In this document: piece by piece, positions 33,721 to 47,414 of the stretch
Position numbering within the stretch: position 1 is the stretch's first letter
Layout: every line of letters starts with the position of its first letter
Origin: Lota lota
Lineage: Eukaryota; Chordata; Actinopteri; Gadiformes; Lotidae
Reading direction: 5' to 3'
DNA: 64,000 bases
Assembly (NCBI GenBank): GCA_026745465.1
Contig: JACYXH010000783.1
Coordinates: 1,611,001 to 1,675,000 of the forward strand
Program-made: the position numbers and the translations under genes
Notes under the pieces: model-generated
The model's database searches: none
The model's input: only the letters and a program-made list of their open reading frames with translations
What the model was told of the DNA's origin: nothing

Positions 33721-34580
33721 CTTGGAGGAACAAAGGTTACAGAAAGTGTAACTCGGAACAGCTAAAATGTTTTAAAGTATACACTGGCGATCTTCTTTGA
33801 ACAACACGTGGAAACCACGGTACCCAGAAGCGCACACATACACACAGAGAGACCGGATATCCGGAAACACGATGTCGAATACGAAGAAGGAATAAGAAAC
33901 GTCTTATAATATATATTTGAATTATAATATATATATATATATATATAACATTTTTATATTAATTGATCTGGTTGAGTGATTTTTAACAAGAAAAGAGTAT
34001 GACAACAATGTATTTAGTGATTTACATAATATTCGCCTCCTGTGAGAATGTTGAGTATGACGTACACAAAACAATAAAATAGTCAGAACCCAGAACACAG
34101 TCAATAAGTTTATTTTTAAAACATTGAAAAATGATGCAAAACATTCATTCATGATTAATACTATTGATACATTCGCAAAGGTAGGACATTTTGATTTATT
34201 TCAATGGTCTATGTCAGCATTCTCTTAGTTTATTTGATTATATTTAATGGGTTATTTTTTGTACTATTAACAAATTACAAGCTAATATTAATTCCAAACC
34301 TCCAATTGACCTATCTAAAGTACGACTAGTTTAATGATCTGGTTCAAAATTAAACAAAATGAAAGCAATCAAGAAATGCAAAAAGGTATTCCACATTTAG
34401 GAATTCAATCAAGTTGAATGATTGCTACAACCCCATTATTAAAATGAATAACATTTATTTTAAACAACTGATCAAACAGATTCAGCGTATTCAACTCAAA
34501 TTCTCTTCAAACAGAAACAAAAGCAACAGAAGACATTTACCATGTATCTACAAGCAGCCACCACACCTCACTAGAGGGAC
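33721..34580. promoter_or_regulatory. nop10 / NUTM1-like head-to-head intergenic region
   Basis: An 860-bp gap between divergent start codons. The nop10 side up to about 33900 is the likely promoter. A short TA run lies at 33930-33948 and the remainder is AT-rich without visible coding potential. Divergent promoter function is inferred from gene layout. Confidence 0.4.
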
Positions 34581-35659
34581 ATGGAAGCACCAGACCTAAA
34601 ACCAGACCCACTACGGGAACCGCAAACACATTGCTCTGGATGGCACCTGTGTCCAGCCCCCACATGGACTGAACCCGGCTACACAAGCAACGGATCAGAA
34701 CCATCTCTGTTATTGTCACCACAGAGATGGGATTGGTTAACGGACTGGTTCCCAAGGATGCCCTGTCTACGTCCCTGGTGGTCCCTTAACGTTCCATCAG
34801 CAGATCCAACAGAATATCTGCGGGACTGGACTCGGACTCTTGGCGGGGCTCCTGTCGTCGAGATACCGGAGAGCCAACAGCGGACATATTTCCCTGGTGC
34901 TCTGCGACATCCCTGGCCTGGGGAACCTGCTAGTCCAGGGTTTGGTCCCTTGTCCTGGTCTTTGGACTCCATACCACCAACTGTCATGTTCCTGTCGCCA
35001 TATTCCTCTTATCCTCAGGCGATTGTAGCACAGATGGAGTCAGTGATGGAGTATTCATCTCGGTTCGACCTCCCACCTCCACCACCTTTCGCCTCCTACC
35101 AGGTAACCATGGAGATGGCACCCCCTAGAGGAGCAACATACAACCCGCTCAACCGAGAGCAGGTCCATAATGGAGATCCATCAGCTTCCCAGAGAGCCAG
35201 TCTGCAACTGTTACAATGTCCACCAACTCTAACCATGTTTGATCCACAGCCAGATGTCAGTTGCTCCTTCACGCCCTCCGTCATCAACCAACTGCCCTTA
35301 ACCTCACCAGCATTCTCCCCTTTGACCTCCTGGTGTGGAACCAACCAAAGAACCCAATCTATTCCATCCTCACATTACCGTGGCGACAGAGCTGGTTCTA
35401 ATCACTGGTTGGCTGAGGAACCAGATTCTGATCTCAGTCTGGTTGGACCAACCTTCACAACCAGCAGTCATTTGAGCCTTCAGCCAGACGTCAGCCAGAC
35501 GTCAGTTGAGTCTTCCAGGTTTCTCAGGGACAGGTCAAAGGTCAATAAGGAGTACCCTGCAGAAACAGAGTGGGAACAGACCGCAGCGCAGTCCAAAGGT
35601 CAGGGTCAGTGTGTCACGCATTTAAAAGTGCATGTGTTTGACCGGGCATGCACGCATGT

Positions 35660-35743
<84 letters not shown>

Positions 35744-38700
35744 AAGGGGTAAACATGTAAACTACATAACTCCTCAATTATAACAAACTTCTCTCCACCA
35801 CACATTTTTATATATATATTTGACGCCTTCATCTCATCTCCTCCATCCCACAGTCTTAGCCCTTTAGAATAGTGATGAATGAAAATAGATACTCTTTATT
35901 GATCCCCTTAGGGGAAATACATTTATACAATCATCAGTAGCTTCTGATAGGTTAAATAACCCAGGGTCCTCCTATCCCTGTTCATTAATTACACACATCT
36001 TTGGCGTGTTCGCCCTCTTCTCTTGGCTGACGTCACACACAGCAAACGACCAGATGGCGAGGACGTCCGCAGGAGATGAAAGTGGAGTTGTGGAGGTGGC
36101 CGGCTGGGACACACCGAGGAGGAGGAACAGGAGGTACAGACCCTGGCATTCCACCCTGGACCTGGAGAACCTGGCCGACATGGGGTACCAGGGCTACACA
36201 GAGATAGTGGACCCCCCTTTCGTCCCTCAGGTCTGATTGCCACAGGAACAATGGACCTTTTTTCCCCCAGTGGTTTTATTTATTTATTTTAAGCAAAAGT
36301 GAGTCAAACCAAGTGTAGAAAGAGTAATTGAGTTTGACATTGTAGATTTCTTAAATACATTTGTTCAGAGCCCAGAGGGATCAGAGACCCTGGATGGAGA
36401 AGCCAGGGGAGACTGGTTCAGCGAGTATGAAGATGAAGAGGAGGAACCAGAGGAGGAGACATGGAGTCCCGTGTTCATGGAGTACCTGGATGAATTGTGC
36501 AGGGATAGGGACTTTGTCTCAACGGTAGATTTTTGGCTCCTTCGGATCCTTGTATGCCACTTCGACACTCCCCATCCATTGGATGAAAAATAACTGCCAA
36601 CAACCAACACTTTGTCAGGCTCTGATGGGTCCCCTGTTAGCTTGCAACATTAGCCCCTAGATCCCCCAGGTTTACCCCTGTATTAGTACATTTCACATGA
36701 CTATGTTAACAGTCTACTGTCTTCTTAAAGTGTGATCGCAAAGTCCAACGCCCCCTCCCTACCCAGCCCCCCGCTATTCCAAACTACAATTTAAAAGCGG
36801 GATGAAGGCCAGTGTTTACGTTGTAGGGTGGGTCAGTTGGTCAGGTACTGATATGAACCGTCTGTATTGGCCCAAGGTGGGCTCCATGCTGGACGTGGCG
36901 TACCTAGAGTCCCCAGAGCCGACGGAGCTGATTGGATCAGAGCATGGAGAGGTGATGTCATTTACACTTTGTTTGATTGTCACTGTTGCCCCTTTGTGGG
37001 TTGCCGGCGCTCTTATAGATTTGCAGTAGGAACTTGGTTTTCAAAACCACTGTTTGCAGTTCCCTAGTAGCCCTTAAGGAACTACATTCTCACAATGTTA
37101 AAGTAATGGTCTACCTGCCAAGATGTTTTTTGGGCACATATAGAGCATACGTATAGGGGAAAGATGACCTACCACCACAAATCTAGAATCGTTTTTCTGT
37201 TCTTCTAGTCGTTTCAAGCAGATATTCAGCAGACACCGGAGGAGGCATCGTCCAGTGATGGCGGTGCCATTTTGGAGTCCGACAGCACGGGTTCTCTGGC
37301 TGAGGTTGTCCTTGACGAGGGCCATCACACCGAGATTCTGCCACCGAACGCCGGCAGGGGTCCTTCCTGTGCTCGGGAGTCACCGTCTGCCGTGTCGGCC
37401 CTGTGTCACGACGGCAGTGATCAATCGGGATCGGAGGACGTCTGGCAGAGTTGGCCAAAATCGAAAGAACCACCGCCGGCTCAACCGCCTAGAGCCCCAC
37501 TCGGCGATCCTCTCGTCTCGGAGCGGGCACCCATCTCCCCCATCGACGGGGAAGTCGAAGAACCTCCCCCGAGCGATTCTTCCGAGGACCGAGGCACGGA
37601 CCTCAAGCCGTTCTGCTCGGAAGTCTTCTCCGCGGGGACGGTCGTGGAGACCGATATGGAGGACCCAAGTCCAGGAACCAAAGGGACTTTAGAATTTTGC
37701 TGGGAGCACTTTGACGACTCCATCACGGGCGCGGTTGACGACTCGAAGTGCGATGATGGAGTACTTAAAACGATGGCCACTTTAGTGAACAAGCACCCGT
37801 TCCCTTCTCCCCCACACCTCTCCATACTCCGCTTCCTCACGCCGCTGGTGTCCCCCGGCAGTCCCAGTGCCGTGGCACCTTCTCCCCATGCAGGTGTTCA
37901 CGCCAGTGATCCGTTGATCATCATCCCAGCAGAACCAAAGAGGAGAGAAGATCCAGAGAATGAGACGCAGAGAGAGGATGAGGGAGGCGCGTTGAATGCC
38001 AGCGAGTTGCGATCCGCTCCATCAGAGGATGGGTCATTGAGCATTACACATGGCAAGTTGGCCAGCTGGAGAGACAGGGAACAAAGGAATCCTGCTCAGA
38101 GTACTGCCTCATCCAAGGATAGATATTCAGATGTTGCAAGAGGCATGACCGCTCTGCATATGGACAGTGGAACTGACACCATATTAGGGAAAATGAGTGT
38201 GAATGCGACCAAAGCCTTTCTTGAAATTGATTTGCAGGTCGATGTCACCGGCCTTCCACCATTGTACAACACTGATAATGATGAGGATGTTTCAGTAGAT
38301 CGCGAGGTGGTGCAACCTGAAGACAAAGATATTCTTGTGGGTTGCGGTGAAGATGTACATGAAGCACACTCGCTATCCCCAGACCGCCTAGAGAGTCGAC
38401 CTGCGTCCACAGATTCTACTAGACCCTTTGAGTGGTGTAGTGGTGCTCTACCACATACGCAACAACAACCAGCCATTAGCACATTGACTTCTGGACAGCC
38501 CATTGTCCATCCAGAGAACCAGGCACCACAGGCTTCATGCCCCTCACTGGGGGACCAGGCCTTGCCCCTTGACCTTGACCTGAACCCAACCAGTTTGTTG
38601 TCAGGACCCCTGACCAGAGCGAGGAGGAGAAGCAGGATGTTTGAAGGTAGAGAGGACGTGGAAGAAGAGAAAGACACATATGCGAGTAAACGGGCTTGTG

Positions 38701-40115
38701 AAACACACGAGGTAGCCGCTACGAAGGTCAGTCCCTTCTCGTCCCCATCGCGTCCTGCGAGAGAGGGAAGGGAAAGTCGAAGGGACGATGACCAAAAAGA
38801 AAAGTCCAGCCCAATGAAAAGAAGTAAATCATTATGTAAAATGACCAGAAGCCTTGGGCACACAGACGAGGGAGGAACATTAGAGACCGTGACCAGACCT
38901 GGAGATCTAAAATGTCAGACATCTAACACTTGCTGTACAAATAGAAGATGCAGTCCAAGGTGGTCTCTGCAGTTCAAGACAATATCATCATCATCATCAT
39001 CCTCATCAGGCAAAAACGGGACCACAAGTCTTCTTCTGGAAGAAAACGAGCAAAGACTAGACAATGCACAAGATGGAAAAGAGAGGTTTATTACACAAGC
39101 TCCAGGAGAGGCAAGCAGTCACAAAACCTCAGAGAAATCCCTGCGAGAGAGGTCGAGCAAGGTGCTTTTCTCAGGCCCCAGGTTATGTGCCATGGCAATC
39201 CCTTGTGTTACCCCAGGGTCAATCCAGCTGACCAAAAGAAAGACCCATCAACTCCTGATAGAGAAAGAGAAGGAAATGGAAATTTACAATTTCACCCTCC
39301 TAGATTTAAGGGCCAAAACTCTAGCGACTGCAAAATCAGGTTTAACGCCCAATCAGAGACTTGAACATTTGGATACGAGTAAAACAGAGGCGAGGGAGAT
39401 GGCAAAGACTTCCGAGAAGGCTCCCAGGGCCAGCCCTAGGCTGAGGAACCGTAGCAAAACGTTGAGCCCACTGAAGATACCCCGGCGGAGGGGCACCGCT
39501 CTTGGGAAAGAAGAGTCTGGGCCCAGAGAGATTACGGCGTTGTTCGACGCGTCAGGTCTGCACACACCACGTCCGACGAGATGGTTGAAAAGACGTCCAG
39601 CGAATGAGAACGCCTCCGCCAAAGAGAGTCCTGTCACTTCCCCACCGAGTCCCGTGAGGGAACGAAGGAAGTGTCCAACGGATGACAAGAGGAACGACGA
39701 TGAGAATGAGAAAAATATGTCAAGTCCAAGGAAAAGGTTAAAGGGACTTGCGGTGAAAGAGAACGGCGATATCGTCACATTCCAACAGGATCCCATGAAG
39801 GAACGAAGGAAGTGTCGAATGTATGACAAGAGGAACGAAGAGGACAAGGAAAAGACATTGAGTCCTATGAAAAGGTCAAGAAGGGGAAGGAGTGATGGGG
39901 AGGAAGACCGAGAGAGAGCGAGGAAACCAATGCCTGACAGGGATAAATTCGGCAAGCAACATGGAGATGGAAACCAGGCATGGGGAGAGGCGAGAACGTC
40001 AGGTGGCATGCCGCACACAGCTGTAGCTGAAGCCGAGGGAGGGGAGGGAACCACCAGAGAACTTAACACAGATACCGAAGATGGGAAAAGACAAGGTGCA
40101 GCCCAAGTTAGCTAA
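34581..40115 (+). CDS. nutm1: NUTM1-like protein (5 exons, about 1449 aa)
   Basis: Divergent teleost relative of NUT midline carcinoma family member 1. In mammals this is a post-meiotic male germ cell protein that binds and activates p300 to hyperacetylate histone H4. Exons are 34581-35604, 36043-36230, 36369-36524, 36877-36951 and 37209-40115. Phases agree at every junction and the sum is 4350 nt. Exon 1 is Pro/Ser-rich and ends with DRSKVNKEY, resembling human DRSKISKDVY. Exon 2 has TPRRRNRRYRPW and GYTEIVD, resembling APRRRQRKAQRPP and EYVDIME. Exons 3-4 carry an acidic run (EYEDEEEEPEEE) then MEYLDELCRDRDFVST|VGSML, aligning to human SYINELCSQKVFVSK|VEAVI in the p300-activating region. 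The final exon (968 codons) is large, as in mammals. It is low-complexity and has a Lys/Arg-rich block repeated about three times (ERRKC...DKRN...SPMKR) near residues 1000-1420. The human helical segment after DRSK is not found. The exon 4 acceptor is AAG rather than YAG. The ATG follows an in-frame stop at 34572. Synteny (NOP10 head-to-head, LPCAT4 tail-to-tail) is the strongest support. Confidence 0.72.
35660..35741. repeat. (CA)n microsatellite in NUTM1-like intron 1
   Basis: Begins about 55 nt after the exon 1 donor (GG|GTCAGT). It lengthens the apparent open frame past the true exon end. Confidence 0.95.
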
Positions 40116-40867
40116 CGAGTTCAAAGATGTCCTCGTCTCATGGAAGCCGAGGTTATCGGTCGGAAAGAGACATTGGAGGGTTAAGAAGGCAGAAGATCAG
40201 AAGGGCGGGGCTAAGGGAGGAGGAGTAGATCAGAAGGGCGGGCCTAAGGGAGGAGTGGATCAGAAGGGCGGGGCTAAGAGAGGAGGAGGGTGGAAAAAAC
40301 AAAATTAAGAGACCGCTAGACGTGTAGATATAATTAAAATTCACAGTTTAATAGGTTGAATGTAAAAATATATTAATGTGCATACAAAAACACTTCTTGT
40401 ACATAAAACAGTTTTTGGAACTACAATGGATTTTTCACGCACACACGCACACTATCAAGGAGGTAAAGAAAATACGAAAATCCACTAAGGTAAAAAAGAT
40501 TTACACCATAGCAACACAATGTTTCCCCTTTCTGGCCCTGTGGACGTTACTGGAAATACCAGTGTATGATCGTAGCATTTAGTAAACAGACTTTATGGCT
40601 TTTCATTAAAAAGTCAGATTCCTTCCAACATAAAAATGGTTCTCACATTAACAAAATATTAAAATAATAATCAGCATAACTCATTCACAGCTCTGCCGAC
40701 ACATTATTGCACTTGGGAGAAATTAAACAATTCGTACAAAGCCCAGACTTATTGTTTGAGCAGAATATACCCTGGGAAGTCACAGGACTCGCCTAGCAAC
40801 AGTCCTATTGCCCACCACGAAAACCGATCACAAAAGGCACTAGCAAGACACCCCAAACACACATGCC
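40116..40867. other. Convergent 3' gap, NUTM1-like and lpcat4
   Basis: A 752-bp region shared by the 3' UTRs of two converging genes. Near 40190-40290 the unit gatcagaagggcggggctaa is repeated three times. An ATTAAA on the plus strand lies near 40605. The two 3' UTRs may overlap. Confidence 0.5.
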
Positions 40868-43800
40868 TCAGTCCGCCTTCTTATTGGACGAGGGAGTCGT
40901 GTTGCCGTTGGACATGTTTTCGTTGTTGTTAACCACCTTCTCATTGGTGGAGGAGGAGTCGGGTGGCGAAGAGACCGCTTCCTCAGGCTTCAGGTATTGG
41001 TTTACCACCACCTGATAGGTCGGGTGGGTTGTGAGTACCCTCAGCAGATCCTCTAAAAAGGGATACGACACAAAAAACGGTTAGTTTCTAATCTCCGGTT
41101 TTACTTGGGATGACTGAAACAGTCCATGAAAAGTTTACACAAGGTTGTTTATTGAAATGTCCAAAATGTATCATTTATTTATATTATTTATGCCCGTATG
41201 ATGTAGGATCCATTTAGATCTGCCAGTGTTGGGCAACATAAGCTAAACAGAATAAATAGGATGCATGCATTGCTCAAGTTATGTTATATTTTTCAATTGT
41301 TGAATATAAACCGACCACCCACCTTCTGCAAGCTGGTCGTCTCTGGATGCGGCGATAAAGAGCTGAGCCGTGTCGCGCTGTGCGGCGCCCAACAGTGCCC
41401 CCATGAGGCCAGACAGCGCCTCTGCAGGCAGGTGGCCTCGGCACTCAGGGTCGAACATCTGTGAGACAAGTTAGGATGCGTTCAACAAAAACAGGCACAA
41501 ACAAAGTGCTTCTCTCTGGGCTTTGTACAAAGTGTCTCGGTCACATGGATAATTAAAATGTGATTAATGTTGTTTTTATTGTCATGTTTTTAAGGGCAGA
41601 GCAGCTTACAACATTTGCAAACATGCAAGTAGGCATACTAAACTAAAATGACTTAGTTTAATACATATCTCCTTTTTTATACCATTTGTTGAACCTTGAA
41701 TTCACTTTCAACGACATTACGGCATCAGACAAAAAGGCGACAAGATTCAGAGACACATTTACACACAAACGTTTCAGTCATATCACTATTTAAACATGTC
41801 CTTGGGTTTGTGTGCATAACGGTTGTGGAAATCTGGGTTACACCAACCAAGAGTTGGCCTAGAAAATGAACCGTTAGGAGTGAGCGAGTGACATACGTTG
41901 AACGCCACACGCAGGATGGATTTGAACGCCATGAGGCCGGAGGCGGTGGCGAGGCTCAGGTAAAGGTGTCTGAGGTCCACCGTGTTGTCCTGAAAGGTAA
42001 TGAAGTACAATATAAAGCCCGACAGTCGATCCTAGGCATTTAAAAAGACCCCCATATCGACTTACAAGGGAGCCTGAGAACTGTCCAAGCATTACAATCC
42101 AAAACATCAGCGTAACCCCTGTAACACGTCAAGTGCTGCAGGGGAAAGCTCAGGGACACAGGGACCCCCCTGTCCTCCACTGGGACCCTCACATGTCCTT
42201 ACAACCAGAGCTAAAAACATGAGAAAACATGAAAGTACACTTTCATCAAAAAACGACCCCCCCCCCCCCTCCTCATTTCCGTCCCCAAACACGTGTCGTT
42301 AAGGAGCAGGCAGCGCTCGGGGCTAGGAGGGCCGCGCTGAACATTGGCCCTCAGGGGGGACTCCATACCTTGGAGTAGAGAGCGCAGATCTGTCCGGCGG
42401 TCAGCGGCTCCTCCAGACGCAACATGGCCGCCAGCTCCTCGGCCCCCGCTTTCCAGCCCCGGGCGTCCGAGAGACGCGCGTCCAGCACCCCACGCAACGT
42501 CGCCATGGCATCGGCCACGCCCACTCTGATGGGGGGGGGAGCGGGGTAAGATAAAGGGAGGAGGAGGAGGAGGTGAAGAGTTTGGAGAGACGTTTTGAAC
42601 ACCTTTGATTTGGTCCAGGATATGATAATAATCCTGACATGCCATTTTGACCGCTTTGATCCAAAGTGAAACAGGACACCATGACAACATTCTTCAGACC
42701 CCTCCCCCTGGCGGTGATAACACTGCGGCCGAACTCCCCATTTAGCGACACAGAACTTTGTGTTTAACTACGTTTAGAATGACTTCTTCTGAACTTGTTT
42801 ACTTAGAGCCAACCACACCCACACACCCCCACCCCCACACACCCATCTCGTCGGAGCAGGGACAGGGCTGCCTTGGCGGGGGGCTCCACTGGGAGGGAGA
42901 GACCCCCCAGCTTCCTGACAGGCACCCGGCCCTCCATCACGTAGTCTGTAGCCGGGAGCCCCAGAGACCTGCGGAGTTGTAAAATGAGGGATTTTGCAGT
43001 CAGCTTGCGTCTAGTATTGTTCAGACTTCTACAAGAAGAGGGTAACTACCCCCGCACAGTTTGCTAAAATGCGGCAACAAACGAGACAAATACAATATTT
43101 TAGAAGTTAAAATCCAATGATCCATATTAATCTTCTCAAATTTAAACAATAAAAAGAAGTATAGATCGATGAAGAATGACTTGAATCACATTCTGTTTAA
43201 AAAAAGGTGGCATGTCTTACCTGGCCATAAGTTTCTGGACGTTGTTGGCGTAGAGGTTTGGGTCGTCCTTCTCCTCCTGGGAGGGGGTGTACACTGGAAG
43301 GTACTGGAACACAACAAGACACACCCACTCAGACCACGTCCAATAGTAGACAACTTATTTTCCTCTCTGGCGAGATCCCGTTCTGAATGAGATCTGGTGC
43401 TATGAGAGGTGTCACGGTGCGTAGTCCTACCTCGATTGTGACCTTGGTGTAGAACTGGGACGTGGTGTGCCACAGGGCTTCAACCCTGACCAGCAGAAGG
43501 ACAAGAAGACACTGAATTAACCAACCGTTCAACACGGCTTACAAAAAGGCCCTTAAGGATTAAGGGCTGTTCAAATAAAATTGAAAAAAAGATCGGACCC
43601 ACCATGTGGTCCCCTTGTAAGTCCAGCGCATGGTATCCTAGCGACAACACAGAGATGGCTTGATTAAACAGCGAACAGGAAGTTCCACACCACAGGAGTG
43701 TGCGCGGCCATAATAAATCAGTGACCTACATACACTGTGACCGGACAGACAAATAGACCTCGCCTTAAAAAGCAAACACGTTTTCACAATACCTTAATGT

Positions 43801-46263
43801 CAAAGTCCTAAACTGGGAGCAGGAGCACAAATCCAGGCAGCAATTTTTTTTTTTTTTTGGTACAACAAAACAATTCTGGTTTGTTCTTCACACGCGTTCA
43901 AATGTCCACCCATTTTGTCAGTCGATCGAGTGATTGTTGCTGCGGTTTGTGTGTCAGCCATGTTTTGTGAGGAAGGTGGCGAAGGCGGGGGGTGGGGCAG
44001 GCCTGGTGGGAGGAGGAGGAGGAGGAGGAGGGGGTGTTTTGTGAGCCTGAACTCTCACCAGCTTGTTGGGGTAGGACAGCAGCACCGGCTGGATGGGCAC
44101 TCCGGCAAGAAAGGCACCTGGACGTCAGGGAGGAGAAAACAAAAACAAAAACACCAGATATGAGAGAGACGGACGCGGGAGATTGCAGAGAGACAAAAAG
44201 AGAAACCGAGGACAGACAAGATCGGTTAAAGACCGTCAGAGAGAGATCCGATAGGAGAGACAGAGAGAAGCGACAGAGACAAGGCGAGAGGGAGAGAGAG
44301 CAACGGAGAGACAAGGGGAGACCGGTAGAGAGACAGACAGAGACCAAAAACATGATCCAACGTACCAGGTTTGAACTTCATGAGCACCGTCCCATTGGTG
44401 GTGGTTCCTTCTGGAAAAATCAGCATCTAAAGAACATAACCCACAACTTCATTAACACACACACACATGACACACACACACGACACACACACACACACAC
44501 ACACACACAATAAAAGCCAATCAATAAATGGGCCATTTGGTTGACACTTTAATCCAAGTGTTAAAATTTATTTTTCGTACCATATATTTCTTAGCATGGG
44601 CCCAGTAGGAATTGATCCCAAAACCTTGGTAGGACTTGTTACGTTTCCCAAACAAAACTCTAGCAAAAGGGCAACGCGAACTAACAAAACAAAATCATCA
44701 AGCGATATGCCAAGATTAGCTGAAGGCCTCCAAAAAAGGTGACCACAGAGATACCAGCAGAGACAGACAGGTGGTAGAGTACAGACAGACAGGTGGTAGA
44801 GTAGAGACAGACAGGTGGTAGAGTAGACAGACTGGTAGTAGAGTAGACAGACTGGTAGAGTAGACAGACAGGTGGTAGAGTAGAGACAGACAGGTGGTAG
44901 AGTACAGACAGACAGGTGGTAGAGTAGACAGACAGGTGGTAGAGTACAGACAGACAGGTGGTAGAGTAGAGACAGACAGGTGGTAGAGTAGAGACAGACA
45001 GGTGGTAGAGTACAGACAGACAGGTGGTAGAGTAGACAGACAGGTGGTAGAGTACAGACAGACAGGTGGTAGAGTACAGACAGGTGGTAGAGTAGAGACA
45101 GACAGGTGGTAGAGTAGACAGACAGGTGGTAGAGTACAGACAGACAGGTGGTAGAGTACAGACAGACAGGTGGTAGAGTACAGACAGACAGGTGGTAGAG
45201 TACAGACAGACAGGTGGTAGAGTACAGACAGACAGGAAGTAGAGACAGACAGATCGGTGGTCACCTGAGGCCAGTATCCATTGGAGGTCAGTCTCTCCTT
45301 GATCTGGGCCACAGCCTTCTTCCTGGACTCTGGGTCCTTACGGCTCACCACCACAGACTGGTTGAACGCCAGGAGCGCTGGAACAACAAAACCCATTATG
45401 CAACATGTTGAATATAACAGAGAGAAGGACCAACTGAGAAGGAGAGGGAGAGGGGAGAGACAGTAAGAGAAACGAGAAGGAGCGACTCGGGAAGAGAGAG
45501 CTAGAGAGACAGGGACACAGAGGGGGAGAGAGAGCTAGAGGGATGGGGAGAGAGACAGAGACAGGGGCAAGGAGAGGGAGACAGGGAGAGAGACAGACAG
45601 ACAGGGGCACAGAGGGGGAGAGAGAGCTAGAGAGACGGGGAGAGAGACAGAGACAGGGGCAAGGAGAGGGAGACAGGGAGAGAAAGACAGACAGAGAGGG
45701 GCACAGAGGGGGAGAGAGAACTAGAGAGACGGGGAGAGAGACAGAGACAGGGGCAAGGAGAGGGAGACAGGGAGAGAAAGACAGACAGAGAGGGGCACAG
45801 AGGGGGAGAGAGAACTAGAGAGACGGGGAGAGAGACAGAGACAGGGGCAAGGAGAGGGAGACAGGGAGAGAAAGACAGACAGAGAGGGGCACAGAGGGGG
45901 AGAGAGAACTAGAGAGACGGGGAGAGAGACAGAGACAGGGGCACAGAGAGGGGGAGCGAAAAAGTCAGACAAAGTGTGAGAGAATGTTTAACTTCAGAGT
46001 TCTTTGCATGCTTTCGTTTTCTCCATTTAGCAGTGTGGACAGTATTCACAGTTCACATGTGTGTATATTTGCACACATGCATAACTCTTCATGAATAATC
46101 ATTTGTTCCCTTCTCTCTCCCCCCACCCACCCCCCACCCCTGGCTCGGAAGGGGGGGGGGGGGGGAATAAATGATTATTCCCTTGTTTGAGCGGGTGTGT
46201 GTTTAGCTATGCATAATTGTAAACATGCATAATTCTTCCTGAATAATCATTTATACCCTTCTC

Positions 46264-46296
<33 letters not shown>

Positions 46297-47349
46297 CCCC
46301 CCCCCCCCCAATACTCTAGGATGTCTACAGGCAGACTGGGGACATTGGGGGATTGAATCCAGAACCTTTCGACTGGGAGTCAAACCAGCCACTTGACTAT
46401 CCTGAGACTGAATATGGAACAGGCCCCAATACAGCTCCTCCTCTCCAGATCACTTCCTGTCCACAACAAGAAAGTCCTGCTCCTGGGTTCTGGGTTTGTG
46501 CCGTGACATCCTGACCTGCTCTCAGTTATTCCCTTCAGTCTGGGGTCAATTTGCACAATTAACACCCACTATTGCCACAATTAACTGGTGACTCATAAAA
46601 GGTGCAGCTTGATAGACTGGTCTGGCGATGATTGCTAACGATGCATTAGGGCTACTCTCTACCTTACCATCCCGAATATCTCTCCATACCTGCCCCCATT
46701 CAGCCACAACGTTCTTTGAGGGGGTTTCAAGCATCCAAGTGGGTCAGCAGCCAACCCCGTTGTGAGTCTTGGAAGACCTCGGACCAGTCCAGAAGCAGAC
46801 TAGCCCGTGACCAGGAGAAGACCAGCGCAAGGCCCCTGAACAGACCCAGACCCAAACCAAGACCCACCCCGGAGCCCGCCCCAACCCAAGCGCCGCCCGC
46901 CCCCCCGTTACCTCCGATGACGGGCAGGCTGAGGTTCTCCGAGCGGGACACCACGGTGGCCAGCTGGGTGGGCATCAGGATCACCATGTCCAGGAAGGAA
47001 CTGTGGGGCGCCACCACAAGCGCCGGCGCCTCCTTCACGTCGGCGCGCCGGCCCTTCACCCGGATCCACACGAAGCCCAGGGTGGAGAACATGGCCCGGC
47101 TCAGGCCCCACATCAGGACGTGCAGCGGCCAGCGTCGCCAGCCCCGGATGGGCCGCGCCCGCTCCTCCTCCGACAGGCCGACGGTCCGCAGCAGGGCTAT
47201 CGGCCACATGAGCAGGAAGAGCAGGACGGTCAGGGCCGTGCGTAGCGGGAACAGCACGCTGCCCAAAATAATCCCCTGGTGGGAGGGGGGGGAGACACGA
47301 AAATAGAGTTAGAAAACATCCCTTCACAGCCTATAGTGTTCAAACGTCC

Positions 47350-47414
<65 letters not shown>

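Noticed and set aside
35783-36042. Possible extra NUTM1-like exon after a CCATCCCACAG site at 35843-35853
   Set aside because: All frames hit a stop within a few codons, and direct joining of 35604 to 36043 keeps phase.
36365-36610. Minus-strand Ser-rich open frame
   Set aside because: Shadow of the acidic exon 3 of the NUTM1-like gene on plus, which has consistent splice phases.
44716-45396. 226-aa minus-strand open frame with repeated CLYSTTCLS
   Set aside because: Only its first part is lpcat4 exon 3. The rest is the 22-bp minisatellite in intron 3.
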